From the NCBI RefSeq assembly GCF_016859285.1, contig NC_053417.1:15500706-15564705 (forward strand): a stretch of DNA of 64,000 nt, in the 5' to 3' direction. A model generated the notes under the pieces. The model had not been told where the DNA came from, searched no databases, and saw only the letters and a program-made list of their open reading frames with translations. The DNA comes from Xiphias gladius. Lineage: Eukaryota; Chordata; Actinopteri; Istiophoriformes; Xiphiidae. Made by a program: the position numbers and the translations under genes. Each line of letters opens with the position of its first letter. Within the stretch, counting starts at the first letter, position 1. Positions 13,100 to 25,170 of this stretch are shown here, in pieces.

Positions 13100-13811
13100 A
13101 CTCGTACCATCGTTGGCGTTCAAAAACAGCTTTTAATTAACACAAAGGGCAACACATTTTCGCAGTGGACCATATAGTGGCGTGTTAAGCTCCCAAACAT
13201 TCATGGCTTGTGTCGTCGGAAGTCTGTCAGCATTTTGACACATTTTCTACATGTGAACATTTTGAAAGCTGCGTGGTGTTGCACAGCATGAATCCAAGCG
13301 GCGTGGAGATATTAGCCTATAACGCCAGCCTCAAGATTCCCTCGAAGCAGGTTATTTCGCTAGGCATTGCCATTGCCAGGGGATTCCGTTTCCTCCCGCA
13401 CTGCTGCACCAAATCCAGTTTGCCTAAAGCTGGGTCGTGCGACTGAAAACGAGGTAACCTTCAAAAATCACAACGTTGCCTAAACTTTTCCAGTTGGATC
13501 AAATTACGTCCGATAATCACATTTAAGATGTGTCAGGCCTTTAAGAACTTTCTACTGTCAAGTCTAATTTTCAGGGGGATTAAAAATCCTCATCAGTTAT
13601 AGTTCCACAAATATCTCTGTTTCGGGCCATCGAAGCATAAACCATTTTTAAAATGCACCTGCACGTATGCTCGACCCCTTTGAGGTTACACTCTGAAATA
13701 TGCCCAGAAAGTTTAAAGCGCTTTACTCTTTGGGAGAAGGAGTGAGATGATTAATGAGGAGCGTGTGTGTCCTTTGTTTTGCTGTCTGGACGTATGGAGC
13801 GACCGCCTCTC

Positions 13812-13829
13812 TTAACTTGAACTTGGACT
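13812..13829 (-). promoter_or_regulatory. Triple DR0 nuclear-receptor half-site array
   Basis: The + strand reads TTAACT-TGAACT-TGGACT, followed by TCCG. The minus strand is three AGTTCA-like hexamers with no spacer. It is nearly the same as the array at 18749, including the TCCG that follows. It lies 6.9 kb upstream of hoxc13a. Confidence 0.35.
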
Positions 13830-15660
13830 TCCGACGAGACGCGTCAAACTCTGGATTTATTTAGTCTGCTTTCTCGCCGGTTCTCCTTCTGGACTGCAGC
13901 AGGGAAATGAAGGGAGTCCCCTGCATCACGACCAGTTTCAGACAACGTTAAAAGTCCCAAGTTTCGGGCACATCTTAAAAGAGCCAACTTGTTGATAAAT
14001 TACATTAAGATATAGGAGGGGACGGCGTTTGTCCCCACAATATTGACGAGACATTACTTGATAGTGATGGTATCCCAATCCTAGTAAATGTATATTTTTT
14101 TTTTTACATTGCTTTCTGTCAAAAACGTTAAGTTAGAGACATTTTGTGTTTTAGTAAACAGGCTCGTTTAGTGACCGAGCGTAACAGATGCTTATTATCT
14201 TACGGCGCCAAGCATTTCCACCGTTTGTCCATATTAGGAAACAACAAAATAGGTTATTATCTAAAGTTGTAGACTATTACTGTGTAGAAATTATATTTGC
14301 CAGCGTATGAAATCACCAAATGTTAATGTGGCTATCTGTTCATGCTTATGTAGCCTGTTTTTATGAATTATAAGACACTCTGCAAATGTTTGAGTCTAAA
14401 GTGCTCGCCTGTGCACCTACTTCATGAGATATCTTACTCTCAAATCTGGCAAAACCTTGCGACAGCATCGAGTAGAGAACCACTGACATTTTGATAACAA
14501 TATGATATGAACACTCAATAAGGAGGCTGTAAAACCCGTGTTGTATTTGCTAACTCCACTCTGGCCTGGCTCTAGCGGTGGTTTTTGCCAGCCTGCCCTC
14601 TGTCCTCTGGGCGCGGCTCCGCCTGGCCTGCTTTATTTTGCGGTTAACCCACAGCCACCCTCTTCTAGTCTACCTGCTCTTGATGAGGTTAAACGACTCG
14701 AATCCGAGGGTAAATCAGGCCTAAAGTGTAGTGTAGGTAGTCTTTTAGATGCATCGCTCTTTCCACAGCCTAATAACACACAACCACTGTATTACTGCAT
14801 ATTGTCGGTGGTAAATAAAAAGATGGACAAACCTCTTGGTGATTTATCATAAGGACACCGTCCGCAAAGAGAAGCCGGGATCTCTCATCTTAAAACCTCT
14901 GCTTTCGTAGATGTGCTGCGCATCTGCGAACTTCATAAGAATTAAGAAGAGTCTATTTCACATACACAAGAAGGTGTTGGTGGGCTAAGTGAGTCTGGGG
15001 GGGGGGGGTCTACTCCCCCCGCACCTCTGCATGGCCTAAACTCGACACTTTTGTGTCCTCCATTAACTGTATGTCGTTTCACGAATCCTTAAACTAATTT
15101 CGGTTTTGCTTGGTAAACACGACACCAGCTTATAGCGCTGCAGTGGATGTGGTGCTCCTCAGTCACAAATGTAGCCTGCTAGTGTTGGAGCTTTTTAAAT
15201 GCGCTTACGCACATGCAGCAAGGTCCTGTGAGAACTGCGGCACAGTCATTTGCGGGTCTTGTTGCGAGGTGAAATGGGAAACAAAAGGCTCATCGGCCTT
15301 TATTTACGCAACTTAACGGCTGCGTTTAGGTGCCTCTCAGCTCATTGTGTAACCAGTTCTTTCCCTTTATCTCGCACCAGCGCACTGTCCTAGTTGTGTG
15401 TTTTAGACCGAGGTTTAACATTTTCTCGACAGAATCACATTTTCTTGATAGAATCACATGCCTTCAAGCGCCCTGACTGCTGGCATAGAACTCCAGTGGT
15501 CTTGACTTTTACGATTATGAACATTTTTGATCGTAAATTAAAGCCAGCCTGGACGGGAAAACACCAGATTGAGATGCTGTTTTAGTTTTGAAGGAATGTT
15601 TTCATGACAGTGGACTGCTCTGCTCTCCTCCCTGCTGAACAACAGCCCACTCTCTTCTAC

Positions 15661-15748
15661 ATGCACATGCACATGCACACGCAGGCGCATGCACACGCAC
15701 ACAAACACACACACACACACGCGCGCGCGCGTGCAGACACAGACACAG
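15661..15748. repeat. Compound CA/CG alternating repeat
   Basis: ATGCAC and CACACGCA units merge into (CA)n and then a pure (CG)n block at 15721-15730. Bases 15705-15735 alternate purine and pyrimidine without a break, a sequence type prone to Z-DNA. Confidence 0.85.
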
Positions 15749-18748
15749 GTCAAGGGATATGCACACTGGCAACATAAAGCAATATGAATTACTAAAAGGC
15801 AGTGAAAATTCGCTATTTTGCAGAGGATAATGTTGCATCAACGCAAGCCCATAATGCAAAAATATATGTTAAGCGCCGGACCAGGAGCTTGTGACTCACA
15901 CGCACAATTTGCAAATGAACATCAGTCTTGATTTACTGCGAGATTTACGTAAGCAGTACAGTCGGATTTTGGTCCATTCAATTAGCTCAAACAGTTAATG
16001 GGTCCAAAGTTTACACCACTGAGTTTGACATGTTCGTGTACTAAAATATTTGAATCTTCATTTTGACAATGCACCAGCGAGCAAAACTATTTGGTCACTT
16101 TGGTTGACACAGTCCACTGTGAGCGACTGAAATTACCAGTAGTTGTATTTTGATTATAGAAATGGGTTAATCTCGAAGCTGAACCCGAAGCTGGCTGGAA
16201 ACTCATAAACAAAAAGGCAACCTGATTTCAGCAGGGCAATGCGCAGACTCTACCTGCAAGCTGTCAACACATTCTTCGACCGCTACATTGCCTCATCGAA
16301 GACCTCATACCCAGGGATTTGCATCACTCTCAAGACCGGTGAGATAATGTTCGGGAAGTACTAGCACATATTTTTGATGGCATTTTATGACAATAAACCT
16401 ACTGATACATATCGGAAAGAAACACGGAGATTTCTGCCACCAAGTCATTTTGATGGAGGGGTTGCACTGCAAAAATGTGGCCTATAGCTTGCCCCTAAAT
16501 CAAGGCAAGTGAAACTGACAAATATTACAATTTCACTTGTTTCCATTGGTCTCTTTGGTCGGTGACATTATTTATTTGAATAAGCGATAAATGATTTTGA
16601 ATTAAGTGGGATTATAGAGTAGTATCCTATAGCATTGTACTGCAGGATCAGAACAGCAAATGCGGCACATATACCGTATGCATATTAGGGCCTATTCTGC
16701 TTGCATAAGACCCATTGGCTCAGTCGCGCGGTCAGCTCCAGAGTGCGGAAGCCGCAGGTAGGCAGCATTTGTACAGAGACGGATGCTTCCCCCTCCCCCA
16801 CAAACCTCCGCATCAGACGGGCTCTCTCCGTCCGACAGGGCCTGTCTGGGAAGACATGATGTCTGGTTGGTTGTCAAGATATTTACAGCAACACACCATG
16901 GCTGGTTGTCAGGATACTCATAGTTGTTTCTATTAACAGTTCATGAAATAAGTGAAACCGCAGTGGAGAAGGAGTATTTCACTCATCCTGGCAGATTGGT
17001 TTCAGCTTTTCAAGGAAAACATTTTTTTTTTTTTTTTTTTAATGAAAATGGAGGAATATTTGTAAACAGGTATTTTTTTTTCTTTTGCAGTTACGTTCCA
17101 CCAGATATTGTACGCCGGGTACTAATAACCGACCACCACCTTGACGTTATAAAACACTTCCAAATGCACGGAAACTGACACAGCAGTTTTTATTTTATAT
17201 TAATTTAAAAGTTTTTAGTCTGTGATGACATATTCTGTTTGGTTTCAATGGCGCCCATAGCTACAGTTTTAACATTTTACCAAGCATTACTGGAATTTAA
17301 TTTAGTTTTGTAATTGAGTTAAATAATATTGACGGCCACACGACTATTATTGATATGCAGTTTTGTCTTTCGCCCATGGCTATTTATTGCTGGTCGAGTT
17401 GAAGAAATTGTAAAACAACTATAGCCTAGTGACTAAATAAAAACGTATACCAAGCCAATGAATTCCATGTCACTCTGATCTTTTGTAACCTATTTGAAAA
17501 TTTACAAATTTAAATATACAGGCAATTTTCAAGTAAAACTATGTATAAAATAAAACTTTAGGGTGGGTTATGTGTGAGAAGATGTTAACTTGCATACCCA
17601 TTAGCCTTCTTTAATAGTGTTTGTTGGTGGTTAATTTATTTATTTTCCAAATATCACAGTGATGGGTAATTTGGATGGTAACATTGAACATAATACAGCT
17701 TTGCAATGTTAAACGTGAGTATGCGTAAACTTTGAAAAACTAATTTCATCATTTAATAATCCACGTGTGTGTCTACAACCTGTCCACCGCAAATGAAAGA
17801 TAATAACAAAAGTTAACCATTCAAGTTTGATATCTTTTAGACTCCATTGTCAGTTATTTTTTGCAGGGCGTGGTATACTGCATGAAGTATCGTCGCTGGC
17901 ATGCTTGTAGTGAGAGAGTGGGGAGCTGATGTCTCAGGGAACAGCACTTTTTGCTCTGGTGGAAATGCGCCAGACGCTGTAATATTTAATATTAAGCTAA
18001 TCAGGTACTTGCTGTCACCATAACTTTAAAATAATTGAATTAGTTCTTGCAAAACTTAAAAAATATAAAATATTTTATTTCTGAATTCTCTATTTGTCAT
18101 TATATTTAATATGGGACTTTATTATGCTATTTCTCTTTTTCCTGAAACTTGAATTATGAGAATATTTTAAAAAAAACATCTATATTATATATTTCAGATT
18201 GGGAGAAAAGCACAGACAGGCCTATCCTGTGATTTATGGTTATTGCAACATAAAGTGTAACTTAATCAAATTATAGTATTTTTCCCCCCTACATTTAACA
18301 ACTGCAGCTTTTATCTGTGAGACTGACGCCAATTTAACCAACGTTATATCATCCGTACATCTCTCAGGGTAACACTATTACCATTGCATACAAACCTTTG
18401 GAGGTAATGTGGAATTTAAGTGGAGTGTAAAGAAAATACACCGAACTAATGTGAACATACTGTCATTTATAATTCGCAAAAAGGACCTCATCTCCTAAAG
18501 TCTGAGCTTCCACGGAAAGTATGTTAGTTTGGAATGAGTCGGTTTCCTGAGGCGCAAAAACTGTCAAATTCCTGATCCTTGAAATAAAACACAGGGCATT
18601 ATTTGGAGTTCTCTCCCTCTCCTCACACACAGCAAATATTTTTAGGGTGAGGATAACTAAATAACAGCTAGTTTGCATGCATACTCTAGTGTGAAGTTCA
18701 TTCTTGTCTGTCTAGACTCTGATTACGACCCTGTTTGTCTGCGTTTTT

Positions 18749-18766
18749 TTACCTTGACCTTGGACT
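18749..18766 (-). promoter_or_regulatory. Triple DR0 nuclear-receptor half-site array
   Basis: The + strand reads TTACCT-TGACCT-TGGACT, followed by TCCG. The minus strand gives AGTCCA-AGGTCA-AGGTAA. It lies 2.0 kb upstream of the hoxc13a start. The central AAGGTCA is a close match to an extended monomeric orphan-receptor site, and the whole array fits NR6A1-type DR0 binding. Confidence 0.38.
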
Positions 18767-20311
18767 TCCGTGCATCTGCCATTTGGATGAGCCCTTCGTA
18801 GCTGCAATTTCCTTGAAACAAAAGAACTATAGTCTCTGTCCGAGGAAGGACAGGAGTCTGGCTTCCGTAGTATACGAATGCACAACGGTGGCCTGATTAT
18901 TCCCAAGGCAGCCCAGCAGTGCAAAAATGTAGATAAAGTAGACACCCTTCGCGAGGCAGCTTATAGCCTTCTTTATGAGTGACTCATAGGATGGGCATCA
19001 CGAAAAGCCTATTTTGTGGATACTGTGTTGGCCTATCCCATCCGTAATATTTCAAAGTAAAAAAATACAGTCAAGTTTAATTATTAACGCAGAAGTATTT
19101 TTTTTTTTTTTTTTTTTTGAAGGTGCTTCAGAGGAGAGGAGTAGAGTATTTCCACAACTGCTGTGATTATTGGGCCTGGTGACGAGATGAACTAAAAAGG
19201 CGTTTTTGCATTTCGAAAATAGCTTCAGCCAGTGTCCAGTCCCTCTAATCTGAAGGAGGATGTGAGTAAAATAGTGAACCAAATGGTGTCTAATTATATA
19301 AGGTCTAAAGCCTACACACTGTCCATCTGAAAGCGGCCCCTTGTTCTTTTTTTTTTCGCCTTGAAGCGTCAGCATCCACTTGTATGATATGAATGAATAG
19401 TCTATGAAACCGAAACATCACATGAAGTCGTTTAATGGCCACTTCAATTGTCACGTTATCGCTTAAAAAGCTTTTGGGCCTAACCGAGAATATTACAGCA
19501 GAGCATATCTTTGCCCAAACATTGCGTAAAGTTGTACATAAATTAAAGGCAGCCGTCTTTAATCGTAGATGATTACTGTAATTATATCTTCAAACTAAAA
19601 ATAAACTGTACTGAAATGTTATTTGCAATGTCGGTATCTTACCTGTATTGGCTCTCACCTCGTCCTGTGGCTGTTACTGCAGAGGTAAAACGACACCCAT
19701 TCAACTTTGCTAATACTAAAAGTCCTCGTTCTGCATCTCACACACACACACACAACACACACTCAGACACACACAGATACACACACCCTGTAGATACCCA
19801 ATCATCTTTTTTTTTTTTTTTTTTTTTACCTGACTGATTAAATAAAAATGAGTCACAACTTGCCTAACAGTTAAAATCTGCTATATTTAGTTCCACAGTA
19901 TCAACCCCTGTAAGGCAACAGTATTAGTAAACATGATAGTTATGTCCTGCTGAAAAGTAATACTGCACAACCAGGATTATTCACAGAATCTCATCTCAGC
20001 ATGTTAATGTGACCCAGTGGAAGTTATATACGGGTTTAAAGGAAAGGAGTCTTTCCAAAAAAGCAGTCTTGATAAGACTGGACGGTTTACAGATGCATAT
20101 TTTCTTTGACAACTGTGTATTTTCTTCATCTTTTCTTGCATTATACACACTAAAAGCATTCCAGATTGAATCGTTGTTTTAAAAAATATTATCCCTCTAT
20201 ATAATCAAACTAAACCTCAGCCGGAACACATCGCTTCCACCAAGCAGCAAACCAGGTCAGACACAAACTTTGCGCTCCAACGCCAAGATTAGTTTAAAAA
20301 ATTTAATTAGA

Positions 20312-20330
20312 AATATATATATATATATAT
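20312..20330. repeat. (TA)n microsatellite
   Basis: Alternating AT tract of 19 bp, 400 bp upstream of hoxc13a. Confidence 0.85.
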
Positions 20331-20469
20331 CTTTTTATTTTCCATGTACCAACTGTGATATGTATCATAGACGATTATATTCTCTGGCAGTCGTCAGAGT
20401 CGGCTAAATTTCACAGGTTGTTTGCGTTTACCCCAATCTCGTATCCAAACTCCCCTTTAAGGTTGCGGG

Positions 20470-20733
20470 TCTAGGTGATTTAAGCCAATGATATGACTCG
20501 GTATTCTGCAGGAAAATACTGTGACATGTGAGGCAGCGGGTCTTTAAAGGGCTACTCTGCCCCAACTCACTAGCCCAATCTCATAGGACTTGTTAGCGTA
20601 TCACGTGCCAGATTCTTAATGAAGTGGACACAGGAGGGCTTCGTGTGCGCATGCGCTCGGTGTAAAATGTAGTTGGAAATGAGGTGTCCGTCTTGGAGTA
20701 GTCGACTTTTAAAAAGCATCGGCAGCCCCTGAT
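20470..20733 (+). promoter_or_regulatory. hoxc13a proximal promoter and 5' leader
   Basis: A CCAAT box lies at 20485-20489, a CTTTAAAGG stretch (TATA-like) at 20542-20550 and a perfect CACGTG E-box at 20602-20607, all within 250 bp of the start codon. The transcription start cannot be fixed from sequence alone. Confidence 0.45.
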
Positions 20734-21397
20734 ATGACGACTTCGCTGGTTCTGCATCCACGCTGGGCGGACACCTTGATGTACGTTTATGAAAAAAGCC
20801 CGAATGAAAACAACCAGAATAAAAGCCAAACAATGGAGGGACTGAGCGGTAATTGCCCTGCGACCCACTGCAGGGACCTGATGTCGCACCCTGCGCTGGG
20901 ACGACATTCTGGCACCATAGCGACCCACCAGGGCTCCGTCTACTCGGATATTTCCTCTCCAGACACCGGTCGGCAGTGTCCCGCTCCCCAGACATCATCC
21001 AGTGCGTCTCTGAGCTATGGCTATCCCTTTGGAAACCCGTATTACGGCTGTAGATTGTCTCATTCGCACAACGTGAACTTGCAGCAGAAGCCTTGCTCGT
21101 ACCATCCCGCAGAAAAATATGCCGAGCCCAGCACAGCGCTGCCCACGGAAGAACTGTCTACCAGGGCGAAAGAGTTTACCTTCTACCCGAGTTTCGCCGG
21201 CTCATATCAGGCTGTTCCTGGATATCTCGACGTATCGGTGGTGCCCAGTATCAGTGCCCATCCGGAGCCGCGGCACGACGCCTTGATCCCCATGGAGGGC
21301 TACCAGCACTGGGCTCTCTCCAATGGCTGGGATGGGCAGGTGTACTGCTCCAAAGAGCAAACGCAGTCAACTCATCTTTGGAAATCACCTTTCCCAG
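20734..21397 (+). CDS. hoxc13a: hoxc13a exon 1
   Basis: This exon encodes residues 1-221 of a predicted 306-residue Hoxc13a, a posterior (Abd-B class) homeodomain transcription factor acting in the nucleus in tail and fin patterning. In mammals HOXC13 also controls hair and nail keratins. The start MTTSLVLHPRWADTL is the family start. It is followed by the conserved Hox13 N-terminal block (MYVYEKSPNE, MEGLSGNCPATHCRDLM, HPALGRHSG) and the YSD and TEELSTRAKEF segments. The donor is CCCAG|GTACGG at 21397/21398 and leaves one base, so intron 1 has phase 1. The frame stays open only 10 codons past the donor. The length equals what I recall for zebrafish Hoxc13a. The antisense frames over this exon are shadows. 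Confidence 0.97.
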
Positions 21398-22525
21398 GTA
21401 CGGAAAAATTCTGTTTAATTATCTTTTAATTTTTCTTTTTCCTAAAAAAATAAATAAAAAAGATGTCTCCAACAGGCGGGAATTCATGTTAGTCCAGCGG
21501 CTTGTAGGTGTTTGATACCTGTGTCATCACATTAAGAAATCTATTTAAATGCAGTCAGATAATTATACTGTGCTCAGATGTTATTGCCCAGTCTTTGAAT
21601 TTTGCTATGTTAAAGTGCCAGTATCAACTTACCAAGAAGTCCAGCGAAACAATAAATGTCTTGAATAAACACACAACTCTCAATCCCCATGTCAGTTATC
21701 AAATGTCCTTTATGGACTCTGAGATTAGAGGCAGGCATATTCTTCAGTTTGGCATTAAACAAATGGCCATGCATTCTCTTAGAAGTGTGCGAAAAATGCC
21801 AAACAGAATAGTTAGCTCAAGCAGCTTTGCAGCTTCATGGCCTTTCAACGGTTAATAGAAGTTCGGCAACTGAGAATTTGCTGTCGTCAGTTATTTGCAG
21901 GGTTTTTTTTTTCTTTGAAGTCATTTGATGAGTTTCGGTCAGGTAGAATAGATAGGGACACCAGCGCAAACCTTTGCCCTCTGTATGACAATACAGTGAC
22001 TAAGCTAGCCTACTGTGTTTGGATTGTGTCAATAAATCTCAATGCCCTGCGATGGGTCCTGTCTTTTGCATGTATCGTGATTAATTTGTCTATCATTTGC
22101 ATTGCATATGGACCTCGGCTTCATGTTACAAAACGGTTCACAATTACTTATCAGTTCACTGTACAGCCTAATTCCTTTTGCGTTACTTAGTACCATACAA
22201 CATGCAGGATATCTGATCATGGACACACTGGCCCCACCATTATGCAGTTTACAGTGTTTACTAGGCTGCTTCTTCTACCACAAGGGGTTTATTACCTTTG
22301 TGAAATCTGAAAGTATTTCAATTTCAGATATGGATGATCTCACGCCTCGACAGAACTTCCTACACGACATTTGCCCCCCTCTTATATTGAAAATACACAA
22401 GAGCAAGCCACGCAAGCACGGGCACGCAGTCAAATGCGCGCGCACACATGCGCAAAAACACAAGCGCACGTTGTCCATGTCTTCTGTCACGCTTGACAGA
22501 CACACACACGAACTGATCCACATAG

Positions 22526-22532
<7 letters not shown>

Positions 22533-22556
<24 letters not shown>
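22533..22556. repeat. (GA)n microsatellite
   Basis: Twelve GA units preceded by interrupted CA units from 22500. Confidence 0.9.
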
Positions 22557-23552
22557 ACTGTTTTGCTTTAAAATACAACAGCTACAAACACAGTGAACGC
22601 CACTAAGTTATCCTCAATTTGTTTATGACAGAATATATAATATAGAAGAAGAAGAAGAAGGATATGATGATGGTAATGTTTGAATATCCATTTGCCTAAA
22701 TTAAGATACGAAAATCTTATATGCACATGAACAGTGGAGGAATATTCTCAACCTGTGACTATAAAATTACACGGGGGTAAAGAGCTTCGTGTCTCACGGC
22801 TTCCCACTGTTTCTCAAGTTATTGCCATACTTGTCCTGTCATGTTGCTCATTGGCTGCCTTGCACTCAGCTCCAGTCTTGGCGAAAGGGTGTAATCCCAG
22901 AACTTTTCTTATCTGTACAGATAGGCAAAGATTTCCGTTGCCAAAAGCTTTTTTGGCTTTTAAAAAGGTTAAGAAAGAGCACAGTGGGGAAAAATGTGGC
23001 CTAAAGTTCACGGGAAATCAGGGAAGTATTTTAAAATTGCGAACTTAAATGACGTGTAATACGTGTAATTTGTGATTATTCAAAACTTAGTTTTCAGTTG
23101 TCAGTTTAGTCGCCAGATATTTCTTTCTGCTTTTTAACCAGGCGCTGGCCAGAGTATTGTTTCCACAGGGAGACTTATTGTAGCTTATACTTGCAGTCTA
23201 CCCGGCAGTTTAATTAAACATATCTACCAGAGATTTATCTAAGATACCAATAACAAGGTTAGTTGTAGAGTTTAGTAGATTGGCAACCAGCAGATTAAGT
23301 AGCTATTGACAAGCAGGCTAAGGGGGAAAACAAAAGATCACTGACCACTGGAATCAAGTCACAGTTGTTGGGGCTGTAACTTGATAGTGATTGTTCACTT
23401 ACAGAAAGAAACGATGGTCTATCAACAACGTAGAAACTCACTATTCTACGTTGGTGCACATGGATGCACGCTTAGATGTTTTCATAATTGCGTTCCTATA
23501 TGTCAGGTGCAGTACACCTGAAATCCTGAGTGCAATACCCCCACCACCACAA

Positions 23553-23573
23553 CCACACACACGCACACACACA

Positions 23574-23661
<88 letters not shown>

Positions 23662-23679
23662 AACACACAGAGAGAGAAA
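23553..23679. repeat. (CA)n microsatellite
   Basis: CA repeat of about 120 bp with a few CG, AG and TA interruptions, inside hoxc13a intron 1. Confidence 0.92.
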
Positions 23680-23882
23680 AAATGCGCGGGTTCGACATTG
23701 AGAATTAAGTTATTTAAAAACTACTTTCTTATTTTCTAATTAACTAAATATTTCCCACTTTGCTTCAGAGGTAAACTGGTCTTGTCAGCTGCAGTGCTAC
23801 TGATTTTGTGACGTGAACCATTGCGGTGATTTTTTTGCACATAGTGATATATTTTCCTGCTAATTTTCTTCTTTTCTTACAG

Positions 23883-24139
23883 ATGTTGTGCCATTGCAGC
23901 CTGAGGTCAGCAGTTACCGTCGTGGGCGTAAAAAGCGTGTCCCTTATACCAAGATCCAGCTGAAGGAGCTGGAGAAAGAGTATGCAGCCAGCAAATTCAT
24001 CACCAAAGACAAGAGAAGGCGCATCTCGGCCGCCACCAACCTCTCAGAGCGTCAAGTCACCATCTGGTTCCAAAACCGGCGAGTCAAGGAGAAGAAGTTT
24101 GTCAGTAAATCCAAGAACAATCACATGCACACCACTTGA
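23883..24139 (+). CDS. hoxc13a: hoxc13a exon 2 (homeodomain)
   Basis: The acceptor CTTACAG|ATGTTG restores the frame (G+AT = Asp222). The exon encodes residues 222-306. The homeodomain occupies 236-295: basic arm [10 protein letters not shown], helix 3 [16 protein letters not shown] with W48, F49, N51 and R53 all present. The Hox13-type [18 protein letters not shown] and VTIWFQ residues separate it from other posterior paralogues. There is no hexapeptide, as expected for group 13. The short basic tail [11 protein letters not shown] precedes TGA. Exons 1 and 2 together give 921 nt. Confidence 0.97.
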
Positions 24140-25170
24140 TAACTTCGGCGACCTCCTTCAAACTTCAACTCATACCTTTCAAAACATCATGCCATATATT
24201 TACCTCTTGCATTGAAAGTCGTGGCTGAAGAACATTTTGGCAGTGTTTTTTTTTCTTTTCTTTTTTTTTTTCTTTGTTTTTTTTCTTTTATTTAAGTTCA
24301 ATCATATCCATCGACCATGCCACCACGCCCCCCGTTTTCAAGTTAGAGATGATGCTCTAAAAACTGTGAAAATATTGAAAATTCACTTCACATTTGTTTT
24401 ATATGAATGTACATATATAAATATATAATATTTAAAACGATATCTGTATTTCAAAGACAAGTATTGCGTGTTTTTCTTTCTTTCTTTCTTTCTTTTTTTT
24501 TTTTTTTTTTTTTCCAAGCCAAATCTCAAAAGGGACTGATGACAATTCTAAGACTTGCAACTGGCATATCGAAACAGAAGAGGCGGTTCCTTTAGTGTCA
24601 TTTTAGAAAAATAATCGCCATAATGGACAAGAATTGTTGTGGCATGATGACACGTTGAACTTGAGACTTAAACAGCTTCAACAAAAAACTCACAGAGAGG
24701 ACTTTCGGGAGAAAGAATGATTTCTTTTTTTAAAAATTTTTTTTTAATTATTATTTTTTAATTCCTTCTGTTCCTCTGTGTGGGATATGTTTTCTTAAGC
24801 CTAGGGTAAAACAAAGGCTGCTATGTTGTTAATCTGTATAGTGCAATGCCTTTATTATTTAATTCATATTATCGAGTATGGCAGAACTGTAAACTGGAAT
24901 ATCTCAAGACCTGTATGTTTTCCTTTATCAGTGAAGGATTCTGTCATGCAACTGGAATGATTGTAAACCATTAAAAGTCAGTGAGTATTACACATAAATG
25001 CACAATCGTTTTATTTTGTTTTGTCTTTGTTAGTGTAGCATTGGAGCTGATCACACGACTTGTACGAAGCCTGTAATTTCTACTTTCGTGCAGTATGTGA
25101 ACTGTATTGTGCTGTTGAATTACGTACTGGTAACGTGTTTCATAAATAAATGATGATTATGAAAATGCTC
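24140..25170 (+). other. hoxc13a: hoxc13a 3' untranslated region (probable)
   Basis: T-rich sequence with a (CTTT)n/poly-T tract at 24473-24513. Candidate poly(A) signals are ATTAAA at 24970-24975 and AATAAA at 25145-25150, the latter followed by TGATGATTATG. The true end is not determined. Confidence 0.5.
24473..24513. repeat. (CTTT)n / poly-T tract
   Basis: Four to five CTTT units run into a long T homopolymer inside the probable hoxc13a 3' UTR. Confidence 0.85.

Larger units (their letters stand above)
11050..20460. other. 5' intergenic region of hoxc13a, no gene seen
   Basis: No protein-coding gene was recognised. Frames of 60-105 codons (for example 14538-14852) mostly begin at non-ATG codons, and none has a known motif. 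Content includes a (TA)n tract at 13072-13099, a CA/CG compound repeat at 15661-15748, an imperfect CA repeat at 19739-19790, (TA)n at 20312-20330, and two strong DR0 arrays listed separately. Confidence 0.5.
21398..23882 (+). other. hoxc13a: hoxc13a intron 1
   Basis: A 2485-bp GT-AG intron. It contains a (GA)12 tract at 22533-22556, a GAA run near 22645-22660 and a long (CA)n tract at 23553-23679, which ends about 200 bp before the acceptor. No coding sequence was seen inside it. Confidence 0.9.

Noticed and set aside
14538-14852. 104-codon frame with Pro-rich start
   Set aside because: It begins at GTG, and has no motif, splice context or neighbour support.
1-20000. Possible Hox14 or Evx gene upstream of hoxc13a
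   Set aside because: No WFQNRR-type homeodomain signature in any frame of the flank.
20570-20998. 142-codon minus-strand frame over hoxc13a exon 1
   Set aside because: It is the antisense shadow of a GC-rich coding exon, with no family match.
23441-23698. Cys-Val and His-Thr repeat 'proteins' over CA/GT tracts (also at 26, 29, 37, 42, 47, 53, 58-61 kb)
   Set aside because: They are simple-sequence translations of microsatellites.
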